64,000 bases of DNA from Ascarosepion bandense (GCA_037127315.1 JBBBDQ010000750.1:2214001-2278000); one strand, 5' to 3'. Shown: positions 10,968 to 23,239, counted from the stretch's first letter. Made by a program: numbers and translations. The notes: generated by a model from the sequence alone, not told the origin.

Positions 10968-11140
10968 GTTAAACCAGAAAATAGGGATTTTGCTAATTAT
11001 TTTTCAAACAAATCAGCTTATTCAAATTTCATGGCTTGGTTTGTAAAATTGAACGAAATGTGCAGTTTGTAAAATGTTAGCGATAATTTCAACAATACTA
11101 AATACTGTGAAGATTTCAACGCGTCAGCGTTTGGATGAAA
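10968..11140. repeat. Repeat N, right half
   Basis: Blocks 'tttttcaaacaaat', 'atgttagcgataa' and 'caacaatactaaatactgt' match 48100-48260 in order, so the Helitron sequences sit inside this repeat. Confidence 0.72.
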
Positions 11141-11149
11141 AATTCTAGT

Positions 11150-12165
11150 AATATAAAATTCAAAGTTTAAAACGGAATACGGATGCTAGCATTTTATTTT
11201 GTAACCAAAAGTATTATCCCAAATTGTTCTCAGTTCAAATTTCTTATTACAAAATACCATGCTGCTACTTTCGAATATAGACGACATTTTAAAAGAACAA
11301 ATTTGCTTTCATAATTCTCAAAAATAGGATTTGGTGTTTTCATCACTGATAACGTTTACTCATTGAAAAAATAAAGAAATAATTTTTAAAACATTATTAC
11401 TTGATTTTCAGACGTTCTTTCTTTCATCTATAAATAGTTGATAAACGTCTATTAGATTAATGTTCGGAAGGTAAACCTATAAAAATAGAAATATTGATAA
11501 ATCTGAACACATTTCTAAAATGATAAATTTGATAACTTTTTAATCAAATAACATTATAACAGTTCGAATTCAATCATTCTTATTCGTAAAACAATTGTCT
11601 GTCAGGCTTGTCGTCTTTTATTTTTCATGAGCAAAAAATACGGCTATTTGTGAGGAAGGGTTTGCGGTTAACATTTGCACGTAGCTTTTTAGTTCGGAGG
11701 CTCGTGTGACAAAGAAAAGAAACTATGTGGACACATTACAAATGTCTGATAAATCTGTTCGTTTTTATGGACATTGATTTGAAACAATTCTTTTCATTTC
11801 CTAGAGTTATTTTTAGTTCTTTTACTTTATGACACCAATTTAACCATCTTTCTCCGCCATCTTGTATTCTGAGAAAGATCTCTGAAAAATTTGGTAAGAT
11901 ATTTTTATTTACATCCAAATCTGATTCAATGTATCACTCTTCTTTTTTTATTTTATGTAGATATTTTTTTCAATACGATCTCCTGAGATGATTTGCAAGA
12001 TGGAAAATTACATATGATATTTGCGTTTGCATATGCTTGTAATCAGTGTTACATATTTGTTCTGGCCTCCTGCCACAGGCTAAACTCTTTCATGAGGGTT
12101 TTTCAGGCCATTACTCTGTGGGGGCTCTAATAATATGGTTCTGCTCTTAGATAAGTTTACAAAAT
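11150..12165. other. Unique-looking DNA, nothing recognised
   Basis: Both strands show only short open frames with no recognised protein similarity. Confidence 0.45.
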
Positions 12166-12167
12166 AT

Positions 12168-12170
<3 letters not shown>

Positions 12171-12244
<74 letters not shown>
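12171..12244. repeat. (CA)n(TA)n microsatellite
   Basis: CA run passing into TA run. A second long AT run is at 12431-12481. Confidence 0.95.
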
Positions 12245-12248
<4 letters not shown>

Positions 12249-12341
12249 AAAAAGTGTGAGAAGCCGTGAACGTTTTCTTTAAAGTGTATATTTATTGTTT
12301 TTGTTATTACACATGTTATGATACATTAAGTGTATATAATG

Positions 12342-12408
12342 GTATTTGTGACGCTACACGTGCTTCGAGTCTAAAATTGACTCTCTTCAGGCGAATAAAT
12401 TTGTGTCT
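12342..12408 (-). ncRNA. Hammerhead-ribozyme-like sequence, family G
   Basis: Minus strand: CTGAAGA (complement of 12384-12390), a perfect stem II GAGTC-AATTTTA-GACTC, then GAAG in place of GAAA, stem III CAC/GTG and TA. Stem I CGC/GCG plus a distal AU-rich pairing. Only the last A of GAAA is changed. Confidence 0.65.
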
Positions 12409-12427
12409 TTACTCATCGAGTTCTTTT

Positions 12428-12483
<56 letters not shown>

Positions 12484-12489
12484 GTGATC

Positions 12490-13140
12490 TCTGGGTTCCA
12501 TAAAGTCTATTTTGGTTATACATTTAAATTTTAGCTTTATAGTAGACTTGCAAGTGTCGTTCTAAAGATGCTGTCTTTGTTCTGTCGTTAGCCGAATTTA
12601 AAACGAAATATTCCCATCGTAAATGAAGATATGTGTTTTTTATTTGTTTGTTTGTTTTTGTTTTTTTCATTATTTATTTACTTCTGTGAAAGACGCCATT
12701 CCCTTGGGTATTTGCGTTAAGCGACACAAACTGCTATGTCAGTTTTCAAACCTTATTACGCTTACACGGTTCGTCTTCCTAGATTATTCTGCTCCTTTTA
12801 AAAAAAATATAGATGTATTTTAATTACGTTGTTTTCTAGAATCTTTTGCACAGAAAATGAAAATAATTATTTTATACTAACTATTGTTCTAATGACTAAC
12901 ATTTTCCCCAGCGTCTATTTTTATTTTATTTTCATTTTATTGTTAAAGTTTTTAGATTTGCTTTTTGATTTAATTCAGAATAAAGAAAACAATTCTGATG
13001 CTCTTTTATTTTTATTTTCTCATTGTTAATGTTAAATTAAATTTGTAATAAATAAATGTGATTTTCTTAAAATCTTCCTTCCCAGCCTTAGTTTACAAAC
13101 TCCATTTTTTTTTTTCAGTTGCTCTAATTCTAATTGCGGG
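12490..13140. other. AT-rich DNA, nothing recognised
   Basis: Two open frames of 66 codons show no recognised motif and look like chance frames. Confidence 0.45.
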
Positions 13141-13148
13141 ATAAATTG

Positions 13149-13210
<62 letters not shown>
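13149..13210. repeat. (CA)n microsatellite
   Basis: 62 bp of CA. A second CA run is at 13333-13374, followed by TACA units and a TATTGAGCAC motif at 13389-13398. Confidence 0.95.
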
Positions 13211-13328
13211 TGTTTTTTAAATGTATCTATTTAGTGAAGTAGAGAAAATTTGGCTCAAGGATGCATTCCGAGAACAATTGAAAAGATAAATAGCCACACT
13301 AACCTCTACAAATTCGTGAAAAAAATAT

Positions 13329-13379
<51 letters not shown>

Positions 13380-13459
13380 TACATACATTTATTGAGCACT
13401 TTTTAATACAACTTGGGTACTAATCTAATTTAATTATGACCAAGGACTATATATATATA

Positions 13460-13668
13460 TATTTGGGCAGCAACCTTTCTTTCGAATATCTTTCATTGAA
13501 GAGGCCCGACAAGGAAGATATCATTTTTTTTTTTTATTAAGTTTTTCCAGCATTCTCACATTTTTCCATTTTGTAGAAGTTACAGAACATAAAAATCGTC
13601 CATAATTTTTATTGTTCCAAGCGCTTTCGGCAACTTCTAACAGCTGTTTTCAAGGATGTCTATGTCTC
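13460..13668 (-). repeat. Repeat J with hammerhead-like relic
   Basis: The 'atttgggca' and 'ttcattgaa' blocks and the 'gcgctttcggc...' end align loosely with 34690-34890 and 50500-51005. On the minus strand the right end gives a hairpin followed by GAAAGCGC, resembling the 3' half of a hammerhead with a broken 5' core. Confidence 0.4.
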
Positions 13669-13689
13669 TGCTGTTATTATTTTTTTCTT

Positions 13690-14270
13690 ATATTTTGACT
13701 GTTACGTTGTAATTTATTTTCTTTTGTTTTTTTAAAAAAGGAGCGTTCATTCCAAGACATCATATGCCGTGTGCGAATTGAATTCGCGCGAGCATTTTCC
13801 TATTTTTAAAAAGATTTCTACGATCCATTTCCACTATTAAATAATATAGGGTGATGGTAGGAGAGAAATAGTTGATATAAAGAACCTCTCGAATAGCGAG
13901 ATATTTCTGGTAATGCGATTTATATAGAATTTTTGTGTTTTAGACCAAAATTTTCCTTAATGGTTCTTGTAAATTATGGGTTAATAAATGTTTTTTTTAT
14001 AACACTTTGGTTTGATAAGTGACACGTAAGGCGTTCCCTCAGTGAGATGGTAGTGCGTCTGGTATAGGTAATTGATTTGTGACAAAAAGCAGTCTTGTAC
14101 TGAGCTTTGAAATTAATACACTATATTGGTCACCACTAGCTTAGATTTGATGCGGTTCTTTTGATTAGTGGCATGGTGTGCGGTTTTCCGTTTTTTGTAA
14201 TATATTATAAACTTTAAATGTTTTATTTTTTCCAGAAATTACAACAGAAATATGGTAATATGGTGGTTAA
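13690..14270. other. Nothing recognised
   Basis: Unique-looking DNA between repeats. Confidence 0.4.
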
Positions 14271-14299
14271 TAAATTCTTATATATATATATATATATAT

Positions 14300-14355
14300 A
14301 TATATTCCACACGATAGCCCGTTTCGGAGTTTCGTACGAAACGCAATCTTTAGGA
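14300..14355 (-). ncRNA. Hammerhead relic
   Basis: Minus strand CTAAAGA (G5 of the core changed), a TTGCG-containing hairpin with the perfect palindrome GTTTCGTACGAAAC, then GAAACTCC. Related to 14731-14782 through the TTGC stem II. Core broken. Confidence 0.4.
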
Positions 14356-14404
14356 GCTGAGTAGCGTTGGCGCTACAGGTAAGAAATAATATTCATAATT
14401 ATGA

Positions 14405-14405
<1 letters not shown>

Positions 14406-14470
<65 letters not shown>
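14406..14470. repeat. (AT)n microsatellite
   Basis: About 65 bp uninterrupted AT. Confidence 0.95.
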
Positions 14471-14472
<2 letters not shown>

Positions 14473-14660
14473 TCAGTTAAGTTACATACATGATTCATGC
14501 TTGGGTGATCATGTTTCTTTCGATTTATCACTGTCTAGGCAGATTATCCCGTAGTATATTGCCGTTGCTTTCTGATATAGACTGGTTGCCAATCAAGGCT
14601 ATAGGACTCAGTTTGTCTTGGTATTCACCTCATAGCTGGTCGATGAAGTAATGTATTCAT
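14471..14660 (-). mobile_element. SINE1, tail half only
   Basis: Starts agtcagttaag at the AT run and contains the pattern 'gattatcccgtagtatattgcc' in diverged form. Alignment is lost before the tRNA-like head. Confidence 0.72.
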
Positions 14661-14730
14661 AGTTTTCACAAATGTATGTGAACATAACACTATTCGAACT
14701 GATATATATTTATATATTTTTTTTTTCTTC

Positions 14731-14782
14731 ACCGGGAGCTGAACTCTGAGTTTCATGCAAAATGCAATCGTCAGGCGCTAAA
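14731..14782 (-). ncRNA. Hammerhead-ribozyme-like sequence, family F
   Basis: Minus strand: CTGACGA (complement of 14768-14774), stem II TTGCATTTTGCAT, GAAA (complement of 14751-14754), CTC-A-GAG as stem III, then TT. Stem I is less convincing in this copy, possibly because of a small insertion. Core bases intact. Confidence 0.58.
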
Positions 14783-14950
14783 GGAACTGTTGTAAAATTT
14801 AAAAAATCGGTATTTATACCGTCTTGTAATGTACAATACGGTATAAATATCTATCTTTAAATAGTAGAGCGGCTGATTTATTTACGAGAAAAAACATCTC
14901 GACACTTGTAAACATACAAATGTAATTCAAATACAAATATACACATTTAA

Positions 14951-15200
14951 TGTGAGGTGCCATCAAGACATGGCTCTCCGCAAGTTTCCTTCCTTTGATT
15001 ATCTGGGGATTACCATGTTATCTTTATTACTGTTAATGACATATTCCTTCTGGCCGAAGGCGATTAATTCACAGACTACCTACAGTCTACATTGGTATTT
15101 AACGACTAGGGCCGGTGGATTAGTTATTAGTGTGAAAGTGAATGCAAAACAGTATTTCAGAATTTGAACGCGCCTCATAGATTTCACCATCTGTGATCCA
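14951..15200 (-). mobile_element. Very degenerate SINE1 copy
   Basis: Spaced blocks 'tatttaacgactag', 'gtgaaagtgaatgcaa' and 'cagaatttgaacgcgc' follow the SINE1 order. Low identity elsewhere. Confidence 0.4.
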
Positions 15201-15219
15201 TCATTGCATTACTATACGT

Positions 15220-15221
<2 letters not shown>

Positions 15222-15287
<66 letters not shown>
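15222..15287. repeat. (GATA)n microsatellite
   Basis: Plain GATA array with no spacer. Confidence 0.95.
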
Positions 15288-15432
15288 TACTTTTAATTCT
15301 TTTAATGGAGAGTGCAATTTCTATTTAATATAAAACATTAAGCGATAGATCGGTATATCCATTGAGCTCTCATTCAATAGATATTATTTAGAGAAATAAT
15401 ATACAGGTACGTATATGTATATAATAAGTACG

Positions 15433-15435
<3 letters not shown>

Positions 15436-15480
<45 letters not shown>

Positions 15481-15625
15481 CATTCAAAACATTCATTTAA
15501 AACAATGCTCAATCAATATCAAAATAGAGCAATAAATATAAAATATAATTTAGAACGTGTAAACTACATTCTTCTACAAAATTGTACATTTTTTACTTTG
15601 CACATGTTCTAGAGTATAATTCATA

Positions 15626-15705
<80 letters not shown>
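15436..15705. repeat. (AT)n and (TG)n tracts around a repeat D-type tail
   Basis: AT run 15436-15479, then 'gcacatgttctagagtataat', which matches the downstream part of family D elements (7047-7085, 7528-7555), then AT and TG runs at 15626-15705. Confidence 0.6.
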
Positions 15706-15707
<2 letters not shown>

Positions 15708-15813
15708 GTTTCTAACAAGATTTATCAATTATTCAGACCGGTTGATGTAAATAAATAAATATAATTTTTAGTATACTAAGATATGTTTACCCATTAAAAA
15801 TAATATTTAAAGA

Positions 15814-15855
<42 letters not shown>

Positions 15856-16055
15856 CAATTAAAATTCCGCTAGCTAAACCCTATAAAAAAACAATATCTC
15901 CCAAACCCTATCTCCCTTCCTTCACTGGAGCAAACCTCTGGGCTTAGAATTTTTCCTCATTCTTTGTTTATATGGATTTGAGAATGCATGTCTTAAAATG
16001 ACATGTTGAAAATGGCTATTTCCCCGCTAAATTTTATCTGAAATTACAGATAAAT

Positions 16056-16060
16056 AAATA

Positions 16061-16130
<70 letters not shown>

Positions 16131-16158
16131 GTGTGTGGGCACACGCGTTTGTACGTGT

Positions 16159-16215
<57 letters not shown>

Positions 16216-16216
16216 A
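16056..16216. repeat. (AT)n and (GATA)n tracts
   Basis: AT run to about 16130, a GTGTGGGCACAC segment, then GATA array 16158-16216. Confidence 0.92.
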
Positions 16217-16511
16217 ATATTTGTAATTGTAAATGTAGGTGTATATCTAACGCTGTCAGTGAAAGACGAACAATCATTTTCTGATGAAAAATTAAAGAAT
16301 AATTTTCATTTATGAACTTTAAGTAAAATCTTAAAAAATATAACTGAGAAATGATTATTTTATAATTTTAATAATTTAATAAAGAAATGTCCATAAATAT
16401 TTGAGAAAATCCAATCAGAAATCACAATCGATTTACGTAACATTGTTTACGCTTTTTTTAAATGATCGAAAAAAATAGATTAATAAAATAATGATTAAAC
16501 TCACACACCTC

Positions 16512-16512
16512 A

Positions 16513-16574
<62 letters not shown>

Positions 16575-16584
16575 GTCTTTTTCA

Positions 16585-16645
<61 letters not shown>

Positions 16646-16656
16646 CAGTCTTTTCA

Positions 16657-16697
<41 letters not shown>

Positions 16698-16708
16698 CAG
16701 TCTTTTCA

Positions 16709-16742
<34 letters not shown>

Positions 16743-16753
16743 CAGTCTTTTCA

Positions 16754-16786
<33 letters not shown>

Positions 16787-16797
16787 CAGTCTTTTCA

Positions 16798-16854
<57 letters not shown>

Positions 16855-16864
16855 CAGTCTTTTC

Positions 16865-16920
<56 letters not shown>

Positions 16921-16922
16921 CA
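16512..16922. repeat. (TATC)n satellite with recurring spacer
   Basis: Six or so TATC arrays separated by the same short spacer, tcagtcttttca (with variants). Its reverse complement, tgaaaagactga, resembles the spacers at 5282-5752 and 31157-31365. The Ser/Ile/Tyr/Leu open frame here is simple sequence. Confidence 0.9.
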
Positions 16923-17038
16923 ATTCATCGTTTCTATATATCTATCACAGTGTAAATTTATTTTATCCTGTTCATATCTATCTATATACGTCTGTTGATA
17001 TCTATATCTACGCACACAAATACACACACATACTCACC

Positions 17039-17150
<112 letters not shown>

Positions 17151-17224
17151 TAATTCATTGTTATTGTTGTAATGTTTAAAGGATGCATTTATTATTCAAT
17201 ATAATTTCCATCTTTGCCAATGCT

Positions 17225-17440
17225 CTTAATTCAGTGTAAATTAATGCCATAAATCAAATTATGATCTGAACCATTCGGTGTACAATTTTCGACTTACATG
17301 ATAGATAGAATTAAGTGCATTGACAAGAAAGAGCGTTATGTTGGAAATCAAATGTAAAATAATAATAAAACCTATTTTTTCTTCATTAGGCCACAGACTT
17401 ATTGACGTTACTCGAACATTATACAATGAAATTATCAGAT
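17225..17440. repeat. Repeat K
   Basis: The order of 'tgccataaatcaaatt', 'atctgaac', 'acatgat' and 'attgacaagaaag' blocks is shared with 18970-19110 and 57195-57320. Unknown repeat, about 130 bp of clear similarity. Confidence 0.5.
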
Positions 17441-17499
17441 CCAAAACAATAACTACCTATCAGGCTACGAACCTATGGATGTCTATTTGCATATACGAG

Positions 17500-18826
17500 C
17501 GTTAGAAATGCTCGACCCAAAATCTGACATTCTTTAGGTTTTATTTTATCAATTCTTGGTCTGACTGAGAACTTTTCAGCATCTTTGTGCACTATTCGTT
17601 CGCTTTTATTTATATTTAACAAATCCTTACGAAATGGAGATTGTTTGAGCAAAATTAATAATATTTAATTATGATTGATAATTGCAAAAAGTAATTCTTT
17701 TTCAAATGTTCCAATCGATGGCCAATTTTTTTTTCTTTTAATGAGAGGAAAAAATATCATCGGGAAGCTAAAATATATAAATTTATACAAAATTATTAAA
17801 CAAATATTAAATTAATATCCGTAAATGTATTAAAAAATCCTTTATTCATCTAAGTTTAATTTATTTATTTCGGTTGTATTTCATGTTCATGGTTTCATGC
17901 CTTCTCATAATAAATTTCAATATTAATCCATGAATTCTTTTGGTCATTGACGTAAGGTTCAAATTAAAAAGGTCCCGTTTGCACAGGGTTCCGTTTACGT
18001 AATTTCTTAAACGTTGAACTTGTCTGTCGATTAACGATTACAGAACGACTCCATGTTTAAAAGTTATTTTCTAAACTTCGGGTTGGAAACTATAATTACT
18101 ACATCATACATATGATGCTTAAATCGGAAAACAAATATCCGATTTCAGTGAGCATCTCTCGTCGTTTGAAAATTCGTAAAATTTCTATGAAACAGGCGTA
18201 AATTAAAAAAAGATTAACAGTGATAATTTCCGCACTGTTTTTCATGTCTTGTCAATATTTGTTGCTAAAATTTCACGCATGAGAAGGAAAACTTCTGTTT
18301 TTTATTGTCAAACATTCCCACCAGAAATATATCTATATAAAAAACAAGAATGAAATCTTCGAATTAAGAATATTATTGATCCAAGACATTTGTAGGTATA
18401 TTTTAGTATAGATATCAATTTCTTTGCTTCGTCAGATATAAAAATAAAAAAGTGCATCTGACTCACGAGTTTGATAAGGTGTAGCAAACCCCACAGAAAG
18501 GATGGAAACGAGAAGAAATACAGTTTTATTTTTACGGGTTCTTTCATGTATAAATATTTGTTTAACAATCACCAAAAAAAATGTATTTCCCATTTTAAGC
18601 AATGAGGAAGGCAAAATGCTTTTTTAGTTGCATATAATAATTTAATTTTCAAATTTATTTTTATCTTTCATCTTTTATCTTTAAAGAAATTGGTAATTTA
18701 AAAAAACGTCATCCCATTCTGGCAAAAAATAAACTGTAAAATTCATTCGGCTCCGTAAAAGAGAAAACATTCACCACAGTACAACCTCACACTTACGCAA
18801 GCTACTTCTTAAAAATTAACCGACTA

Positions 18827-18830
<4 letters not shown>
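17500..18830. other. Unique-looking DNA, nothing recognised
   Basis: Short frames at 18308-18614 overlap in two phases and show no recognised domain. Confidence 0.45.

Positions 18831-18831
<1 letters not shown>

Positions 18832-18902
<71 letters not shown>
18832..18902. repeat. (CT)n(AT)n microsatellite
   Basis: CT run followed by AT run. Confidence 0.95.
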
Positions 18903-18906
<4 letters not shown>

Positions 18907-18969
18907 GCCGTATATAAAGTATATAAAGGCTTTATTCTGTGTTGTTTAGATATGATATGTTCTTTGATA

Positions 18970-19110
18970 TGAATATTAATGACATAAATCGAATTTTAAT
19001 CTGAACTTTTCATTGTGCAATGTACAAATTACATGATTAATATTTCTAGTTAAATACCCTGACATGAAAGGAGATTATGTTAGGAAAAAAATCATAGTTG
19101 AAGATGAAGA
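18970..19110. repeat. Repeat K, second copy
   Basis: Same block order as 17225-17440: 'atgacataaatcgaatt', 'atctgaac', 'acatgatt', 'ctgacatgaaagg'. Confidence 0.5.
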
Positions 19111-19231
19111 ACAAGGCATTCGTTGTTAAAGTTTCAAATAAAAAAAAAATTTGGCTATCGAAAACACTCACAAATACTGAAATATTCAATCAAAATCGCT
19201 CGATTCGATATATATATATATATATATATAC

Positions 19232-20745
19232 AAACAAACAATAATTTCCTTTCTTCTCCCTTGATTGTCTTTACTGCGTTATTAAAATAGTTTCGTAAAA
19301 AGCACGTCATTTTTTTAAATCCCTTTCTCAGAATTCAGAGTTTCTTTTACCGATTTGTTAATTTTTGTTTTTATATCTCCATTTTGATTTTAGAATAAGA
19401 GGATTTCCATCGCATTCATATAAATCGCTCGTTTCAGTCCAGTTTCCTTTTCTTTTTCTTTTTTTTAATTATCATTTTTTTGTTTTGTTTTTTCTTAATC
19501 CTTTGCGACTTGTTTCTTTTCAAAACGACTCCATGATCTGAAGACATCGGATGTTCAATATTTCTCTTCAAATGGGGCGGACTGCTTCTTTGTAAATGTC
19601 CGATGAATGCTTTCCAACATTAATATTCCTCGACTCTCACTTACCATTCTGTATCGTTCTTCTACCTTCTCTGTTCATATCATCTAAAATGGTTCTATCG
19701 TAATAATTTCGAATCATTTGCTTCGATCTACCTGTAGGTTAAGTATCGTACAATGAAAAACTACTACTACTTTCATTTTAGATTTAGGGTAAGGGCAATT
19801 GCTTTCCATATAAACACGTCGAATTAAAACTTAAAAGGTTTGCAGATTCTGTCCTTGTCTGTAATTTTCTTCTCAGTCGGTAATGATAACATTAACAGAG
19901 AAAAATATACAATGATGCCTAACAATTTTTCAATGAAAATTATAAGTCATTTGATAAGGCGATTCAATTCTTAGCCTGAAGATATTCACTTCTGGTTTCC
20001 TTACGTCATATTTGAAACAAGGGTATTTTCTAACCCTAAAGAAGTTTTTTTAAACGTTATAAGAGCGTTATCAGCACTATCCTTGTAAAATCATTTCTGG
20101 AGTTATTAACTTCGATTGTTGAAGATTAAACTATTTTAATAATGTTTACGCAGAACAATTAAAAATTATATTGGAGCGAAAAAAAATGTCAAGAATTTTT
20201 TTTTAAGTAAAACAAAAATAACAAACTAATATTTTAATCTTGAAAAACACGAAAAAAAAAACCCCTTCCTTAAAATATTATGGTCCAAGGGAAATAAATG
20301 CGTATCTATGTTATTCAAAGTTATTCCCCTTGAATTGTTTTTAATTTTTATGATCTTTCATTGATTTTATTGAACTAAAATCAAGCCTTTGCACTTTATG
20401 TCATTAACACAATTATTAATAAATCCTATATTTATTATTTATAAATCATCAAAATAAATCTCTGCTACAAATAAGATAAAGGTTTAAAAATAAGTGTGTT
20501 TTTTTTTTCACTCCATTTTAAAAAGATATAACGTAAACGATGTAAAGAAAGAAGAAAGAGAAAGAGAAAAAAGAGAAAGAGAGAGAAAGAGAGAGATAAC
20601 GTAGGAATCGATACTGTTTATTTGATGATAGTTTTAGGCGTAAAACTGATAGTTTCCATCCACTGTTGATTCCTATGTCCACACTGTACCTACAAACGCA
20701 CTATCCTTACTATTGTTCTTTCTTAACCTATTATATAAAAAATTT
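19232..20745. other. Unique-looking DNA, nothing recognised
   Basis: T-rich and A-rich tracts plus a purine-rich stretch at 20550-20600. No gene signal found. Confidence 0.45.
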
Positions 20746-20748
20746 AAA

Positions 20749-20750
20749 CA

Positions 20751-20784
<34 letters not shown>

Positions 20785-21007
20785 ACACATACACACACAC
20801 ACACATACACACACACATACACACACACATACACACACACACACATACACACACACATACACACACACACACATACACACACACATACACACACACACAC
20901 ATACACACACACATACACACACATATACACACACACACATATACACACACACATAACACACACACACACACACATACACACACACACACATACACACACA
21001 CACACAT
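20749..21007. repeat. (CA)n array with TACA punctuation
   Basis: CA run broken every 8-14 bp by TACA, giving an irregular higher-order pattern over about 260 bp. His/Thr and Cys/Val frames here are spurious. Confidence 0.93.
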
Positions 21008-21080
21008 ATGAATTTTAACGAAACTTGGTTATAAACAAACCGACAATTTGAAATATATACAGTAGATATATATATATAAT

Positions 21081-21141
21081 ACTGTTTAATTAAAAAACAG
21101 AATATCTACTTAAATACGAGTATCGATAAAAAATATTCAAA
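21081..21141 (+). mobile_element. SINE2 body remnant
   Basis: ctgtttaattaaaaaacaga and tacgagtatcgat match the inner arm at 9136-9175. Confidence 0.55.
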
Positions 21142-21253
21142 AGTCCTATAATATAATTGTATTGAACACTTTTTAATATAACTGTGTACAGGTTTAATTT
21201 AATTATGACCAAAAACTAACTGACTATATATATATATATAGTATATATATATA

Positions 21254-21436
21254 CTAGCAGTATAGCTCGGCGTTGCTCGGGTGTAATGAAAGCTTTAAAA
21301 CTAATCCATGGACCTGGAGCTCAGACTCTTTGGACGTTGGAACGAAAGACTAAAAAGCAATAGTTGTTTCCGGTTAAAGTGAAACCGTAGACTGAAAGAA
21401 AATGAATGGATGTAAGTCAAATTTTGATTTCCTGGT

Positions 21437-21509
<73 letters not shown>

Positions 21510-21818
21510 CGATTTTCTGCACTATTGTAAGAACTGCAACATTGAAACTCTGAATATGTTTTCTTATGTCTTTGTTTATGAGTGTAGCAAATTTGCTTAA
21601 AATCAGACCACTCCTTCTATAACCCGATTTTTCGATTATCGATTTTCGATATTTATCAGGGATAACTCGACACAAAACCTACCTAAGAACACCTGCAGAC
21701 GCTTATAGTACAACTGTGTAAATTTTCAAGAAAATCGGTTCAGCCGTTTCGGAGTCTATAGGTAACGGACACACACACAGACACACACACACACACACAA
21801 AGTTCCATTTATAAATAA

Positions 21819-21824
<6 letters not shown>
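21254..21824 (-). mobile_element. Non-autonomous Helitron, internally deleted
   Basis: The 3' end (complement of ctagcagtatagctcggcgt) is at 21254 and the 5' end region (complement of cttatttataaatggaac) near 21800. An (AT)n run at 21441-21506 replaces the interval between the tatcgat block and the block that follows it in the copies at 29289 and 38618. Confidence 0.8.
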
Positions 21825-21875
<51 letters not shown>

Positions 21876-21902
21876 GAAAGTGTGCGATATTTATAGGATA
21901 AT

Positions 21903-21912
21903 GTGCTCAATA
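21903..21912 (-). other. TATTGAGCAC motif downstream of hammerhead E
   Basis: Minus-strand atattgagcac about 50 nt downstream of the ribozyme at 21962-22012. The same motif follows several other hammerhead families in the window; its role is unknown. Confidence 0.5.
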
Positions 21913-21961
21913 TCAGAGATAGAGCGTATGTAAATAAAAAAGAGTGAACATTGAAGTCAAC

Positions 21962-22012
21962 ACTCAGGAGCGACAGACTGTTTCATGCTAAGCGCAATCA
22001 TCAGGCCCCATG
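21962..22012 (-). ncRNA. Hammerhead ribozyme, family E
   Basis: Minus strand: CTGATGA (complement of 21998-22004), stem II with TGC/GCA, GAAA (complement of 21981-21984), a minimal stem III CAG-T-CTG, and GTC (complement of 21972-21974) as predicted cleavage triplet. Stem I GGGGC/GCTCC gives five contiguous pairs. All core bases are canonical. Confidence 0.78.
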
Positions 22013-22068
22013 TTTTGGATTTTTCCTGATATATATATAAATTTGTTTGTTAGTTATAATTAATATTG

Positions 22069-22131
22069 TTTACATTGCGACACGAGAATTTTTGTTTCGA
22101 GATTTTTACCTCGTCATCTGTCAATGTTAGA
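22069..22131 (-). ncRNA. Hammerhead-ribozyme-like sequence, family B
   Basis: Same family as 49499-49558. Stem II GAG...CTC, GAAA (complement of 22095-22098), stem III region ending GTGTC, and stem I ACATTG/CAATGT are kept. The core reads CAGATGA (one substitution), so this copy is probably dead. Confidence 0.68.
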
Positions 22132-22179
22132 TTATTGTTGTGAAAATGATTTTCATTTGATTATAAGAAACAATATGTT

Positions 22180-22690
22180 TGTTATTTATGGATGTGGGAA
22201 GATAGAAAAAATGTATGTGTGTGTTCAATTTAACTAATCAGAATAGAGATTCACTTTAAATTTGAAAAAAGTTTATATTTTTAGGGAATACATGATTTCA
22301 TCTTTCAGTCTTAACGGCAAAAGTGTCAGTCGATCAAAACCCCTGTCTAGACGCCATTTCCGTTGATGTATTACTACAATTTTTTTCTCTTAGTTTTCTC
22401 TGTATCTCAACATTTTTTAAAACAAAAAAGAAAAAAAGGAAGAAGAAAGAAAACATTTTATATTTTAGATCTAACTTAAAGGGACCTTAGAGTGTAATTA
22501 TACTATTTTTATTTCGATTCAGACTACATTTTATTCTAATTTTTCATAAACTCTTAATTTGTAAATAACATTTTTAATATCTATTTCTTTATTAAAATTT
22601 TTGAATTCATTTTATTATTTTATAAAATTTATTATATTATTATTATATTCTAATACAATTCTAAATATCCTAATATAATTTTTAATTTCT
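22180..22690. other. AT-rich DNA, nothing recognised
   Basis: No element recognised. From about 22690 a segment (acaatatt...tattgagcac...ggagaac) matches 49610-49700. Confidence 0.45.
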
Positions 22691-22811
22691 ATTTTATGCT
22701 CTACAATATTTATTGTATTGAGCACGTTTATTAAAAAAAAAAGAAAGTAAATGCTGGAGAACTCGGAATTGTAAAACTGTTGGTTCTCTTCACCTGGATT
22801 TACTTTTTTAT

Positions 22812-22895
22812 TTTTGGTTTTATTAATTGTTTCACCCCAAGCAAGGCGGTACCAACACTGATGCGCAGGGGGCTACATGAGAGAGTAAAAGTTTA
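22812..22895 (-). mobile_element. L2/CR1-like LINE 3' end
   Basis: Complement of catgtagccccctg...cttggggtgaaacaatta, matching the terminus of the LINE at 62215-62773. Severely 5'-truncated. Confidence 0.68.
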
Positions 22896-23031
22896 GGCAG
22901 GATATATACAAGTATAGGGTAGGTATGGATGGAATAAAATTCTGTATTTAAAGAAACACTATTCTTTAAAATTGCTCAATACAAAATAGAGCGAATAATA
23001 TTTATTTAGAATTTATAACATAAATATGTTA

Positions 23032-23095
23032 TATCACTACAAAAGCAACCGTTTTCTTTCGACAGTATCTGTGCCTTATCAAGTTGGGGTGGGTG
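23032..23095 (-). ncRNA. Hammerhead-like sequence, family C
   Basis: Minus strand TTGATAA, a stem II with mismatches (GGCAC...CTGTC), GAAA, a stem III with AAAA...TTTT, then GTA and GTGAT. Variant core shared by the whole family. Confidence 0.5.
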
Positions 23096-23239
23096 GGTTA
23101 AAATGTTCAAGACTAGCCAAACCCCCTTAATCAGGGAAGCATTGTTACATAGACAGAGTGGACCAGTCAAAGAAAGCAATTTCTAATTTAAAGAAAATAA
23201 GAACAGACTCTAAAATAATTTATTAGGGGATTGACATTA

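Noticed and set aside
14300..14355. Active hammerhead
   Set aside because: The CTGANGA core is changed to CTAAAGA and no TH cleavage dinucleotide follows a paired stem III; kept only as a relic.
16491..16955. 154-codon Ser/Ile/Tyr/Leu open frame
   Set aside because: Translation of (TATC)n satellite; stops are absent because the repeat has none. The same applies to frames at 20673-21018, 30875-31471, 33350-33718 and 52687-53247.
21301..21675. 124-codon minus-strand frame
   Set aside because: Lies across a Helitron and its internal (AT)n run; similar sequence in the other copies is not open.
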